A stretch of DNA of 32,844 nucleotides from the NCBI GenBank assembly GCA_016935955.1, contig JAFGPY010000356.1:1-32844 (forward strand). Direction: 5' to 3'. Position 1 is the stretch's first letter; each line of letters begins with the position of its first letter. The notes beneath the pieces are model-generated. The model worked only from the letters and a program-made list of their open reading frames with translations, was not told where the DNA came from and did not search any database. This stretch comes from Planctomycetota bacterium. GTDB taxonomy: Bacteria > Planctomycetota > Phycisphaerae > FEN-1346 > JAACEH01. The position numbers and the translations under genes are program-made. Shown here piece after piece: positions 32,478 through 32,844 of this stretch.

Positions 32478-32844
32478 GATCGTTCTCCTTTCTCCGTGGC
32501 AGGTCGCCTCGGGACTGTTGACGAGGCCAATCCTCACAAGCATCCGTGGCGTGTTGCCTGTTACCTGGAACGGGAAGCGGGGTCCGTCGTCTACAGGCCG
32601 GTCCTGATTTTCGGGACTTGCGGTTCGTCGCGAGCGGGATGCCCGGCTGCCTTTTGTGCGCATCGGTACGGCCCCATCGGGACGCAACCCGGTCGAGGGG
32701 TTATGGCAGGCCCTGGATAAGGACGGCAAGAAGCTACCCGGCTACTGGACGGCAAGGCCCGCAAGACGTAACCGTTCACGGCCCGGTGGGCAGTAGGGAG
32801 GGGGTGGGGTGGCTGGCGAAGTGAGCACCGAGGGTTTGATGGAG
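32478..32844. other. Right-edge region without a supported gene
   Basis: No start-to-stop gene is convincing in these 367 bases. On the plus strand a stop-free frame runs from 32608 to a TAG at 32794-32796. Its second half reads NPVEGLWQALDKDGKKLPGY, which looks more protein-like than the other frames, but it has no ATG and no recognisable family. It could be the tail of a decayed gene. The last ~50 bases are G-rich and featureless. Confidence 0.4.

Noticed and set aside
1..32844. CRISPR arrays, tRNA or rRNA genes, intact insertion sequences
   Set aside because: No regularly spaced direct repeats, no cloverleaf or rRNA signatures, and no transposase with its terminal repeats were seen by eye; a small degenerate RNA could be missed.

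Overview
The window looks like a piece of a GC-rich, anaerobic Planctomycetota chromosome, probably a Phycisphaerae-like lineage. This is inferred from gene content: a long serine/threonine kinase with a TPR tail overlapping an ECF sigma gene, a secreted PKD protein ending in a dockerin-like module, GntR-LacI chimeric and AraC regulators, small EF-hand proteins, and a hydrogenase operon of an obligate or facultative anaerobe. No rRNA, tRNA, CRISPR array, phage gene or intact insertion sequence was seen.

Region 1 (1-8.3 kb) is one tight plus-strand operon: Rex, then HydC, HydB and HydA of a trimeric NAD(H)/ferredoxin-linked [FeFe] hydrogenase, then a HydS-type putative sensory [FeFe] hydrogenase with a PAS domain, then a SpoIIE/PP2C-type phosphatase with an extra C-terminal domain. 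Genes overlap or are separated by 1-8 bases. Rex would sense NADH/NAD+, HydABC would make or use H2, and HydS with the phosphatase could report H2 or redox state to an unknown phosphoprotein. Maturation genes (hydE, hydF, hydG) are not in the window.

Region 2 (8.4-15.8 kb) holds a GntR-LacI type regulator, a secreted parallel beta-helix protein carrying a transglutaminase-like Cys-His-Asp site, two adjacent amidohydrolase-fold proteins (one with a full metal site, one with that site erased), and a DegT/DnrJ-type sugar aminotransferase. It looks like an uncharacterised carbohydrate-related locus.

Region 3 (15.9-20.8 kb) has an ECF sigma factor overlapping a membrane-anchored HEAT-repeat protein. 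A non-pyrrolysine MttB-family methyltransferase follows, facing a divergent AraC regulator.

Region 4 (20.8-26 kb) has a large secreted protein (SGNH-like domain, PKD domains, DNRLRE-like domain, dockerin-like end) with a clear intrinsic terminator, and a divergent RecQ helicase.

Region 5 (26-32.8 kb), all minus strand, has an ECF sigma/Ser-Thr kinase pair, an acidic protein with an internal duplication and degenerate EF-hand-like motifs, an AraC regulator with a cupin-like N-terminus, and a small secreted EF-hand protein. The last ~370 bases hold no gene I can support.

All calls come from reading motifs by eye; no database search was run. Start codons were chosen from Shine-Dalgarno spacing and known family lengths.
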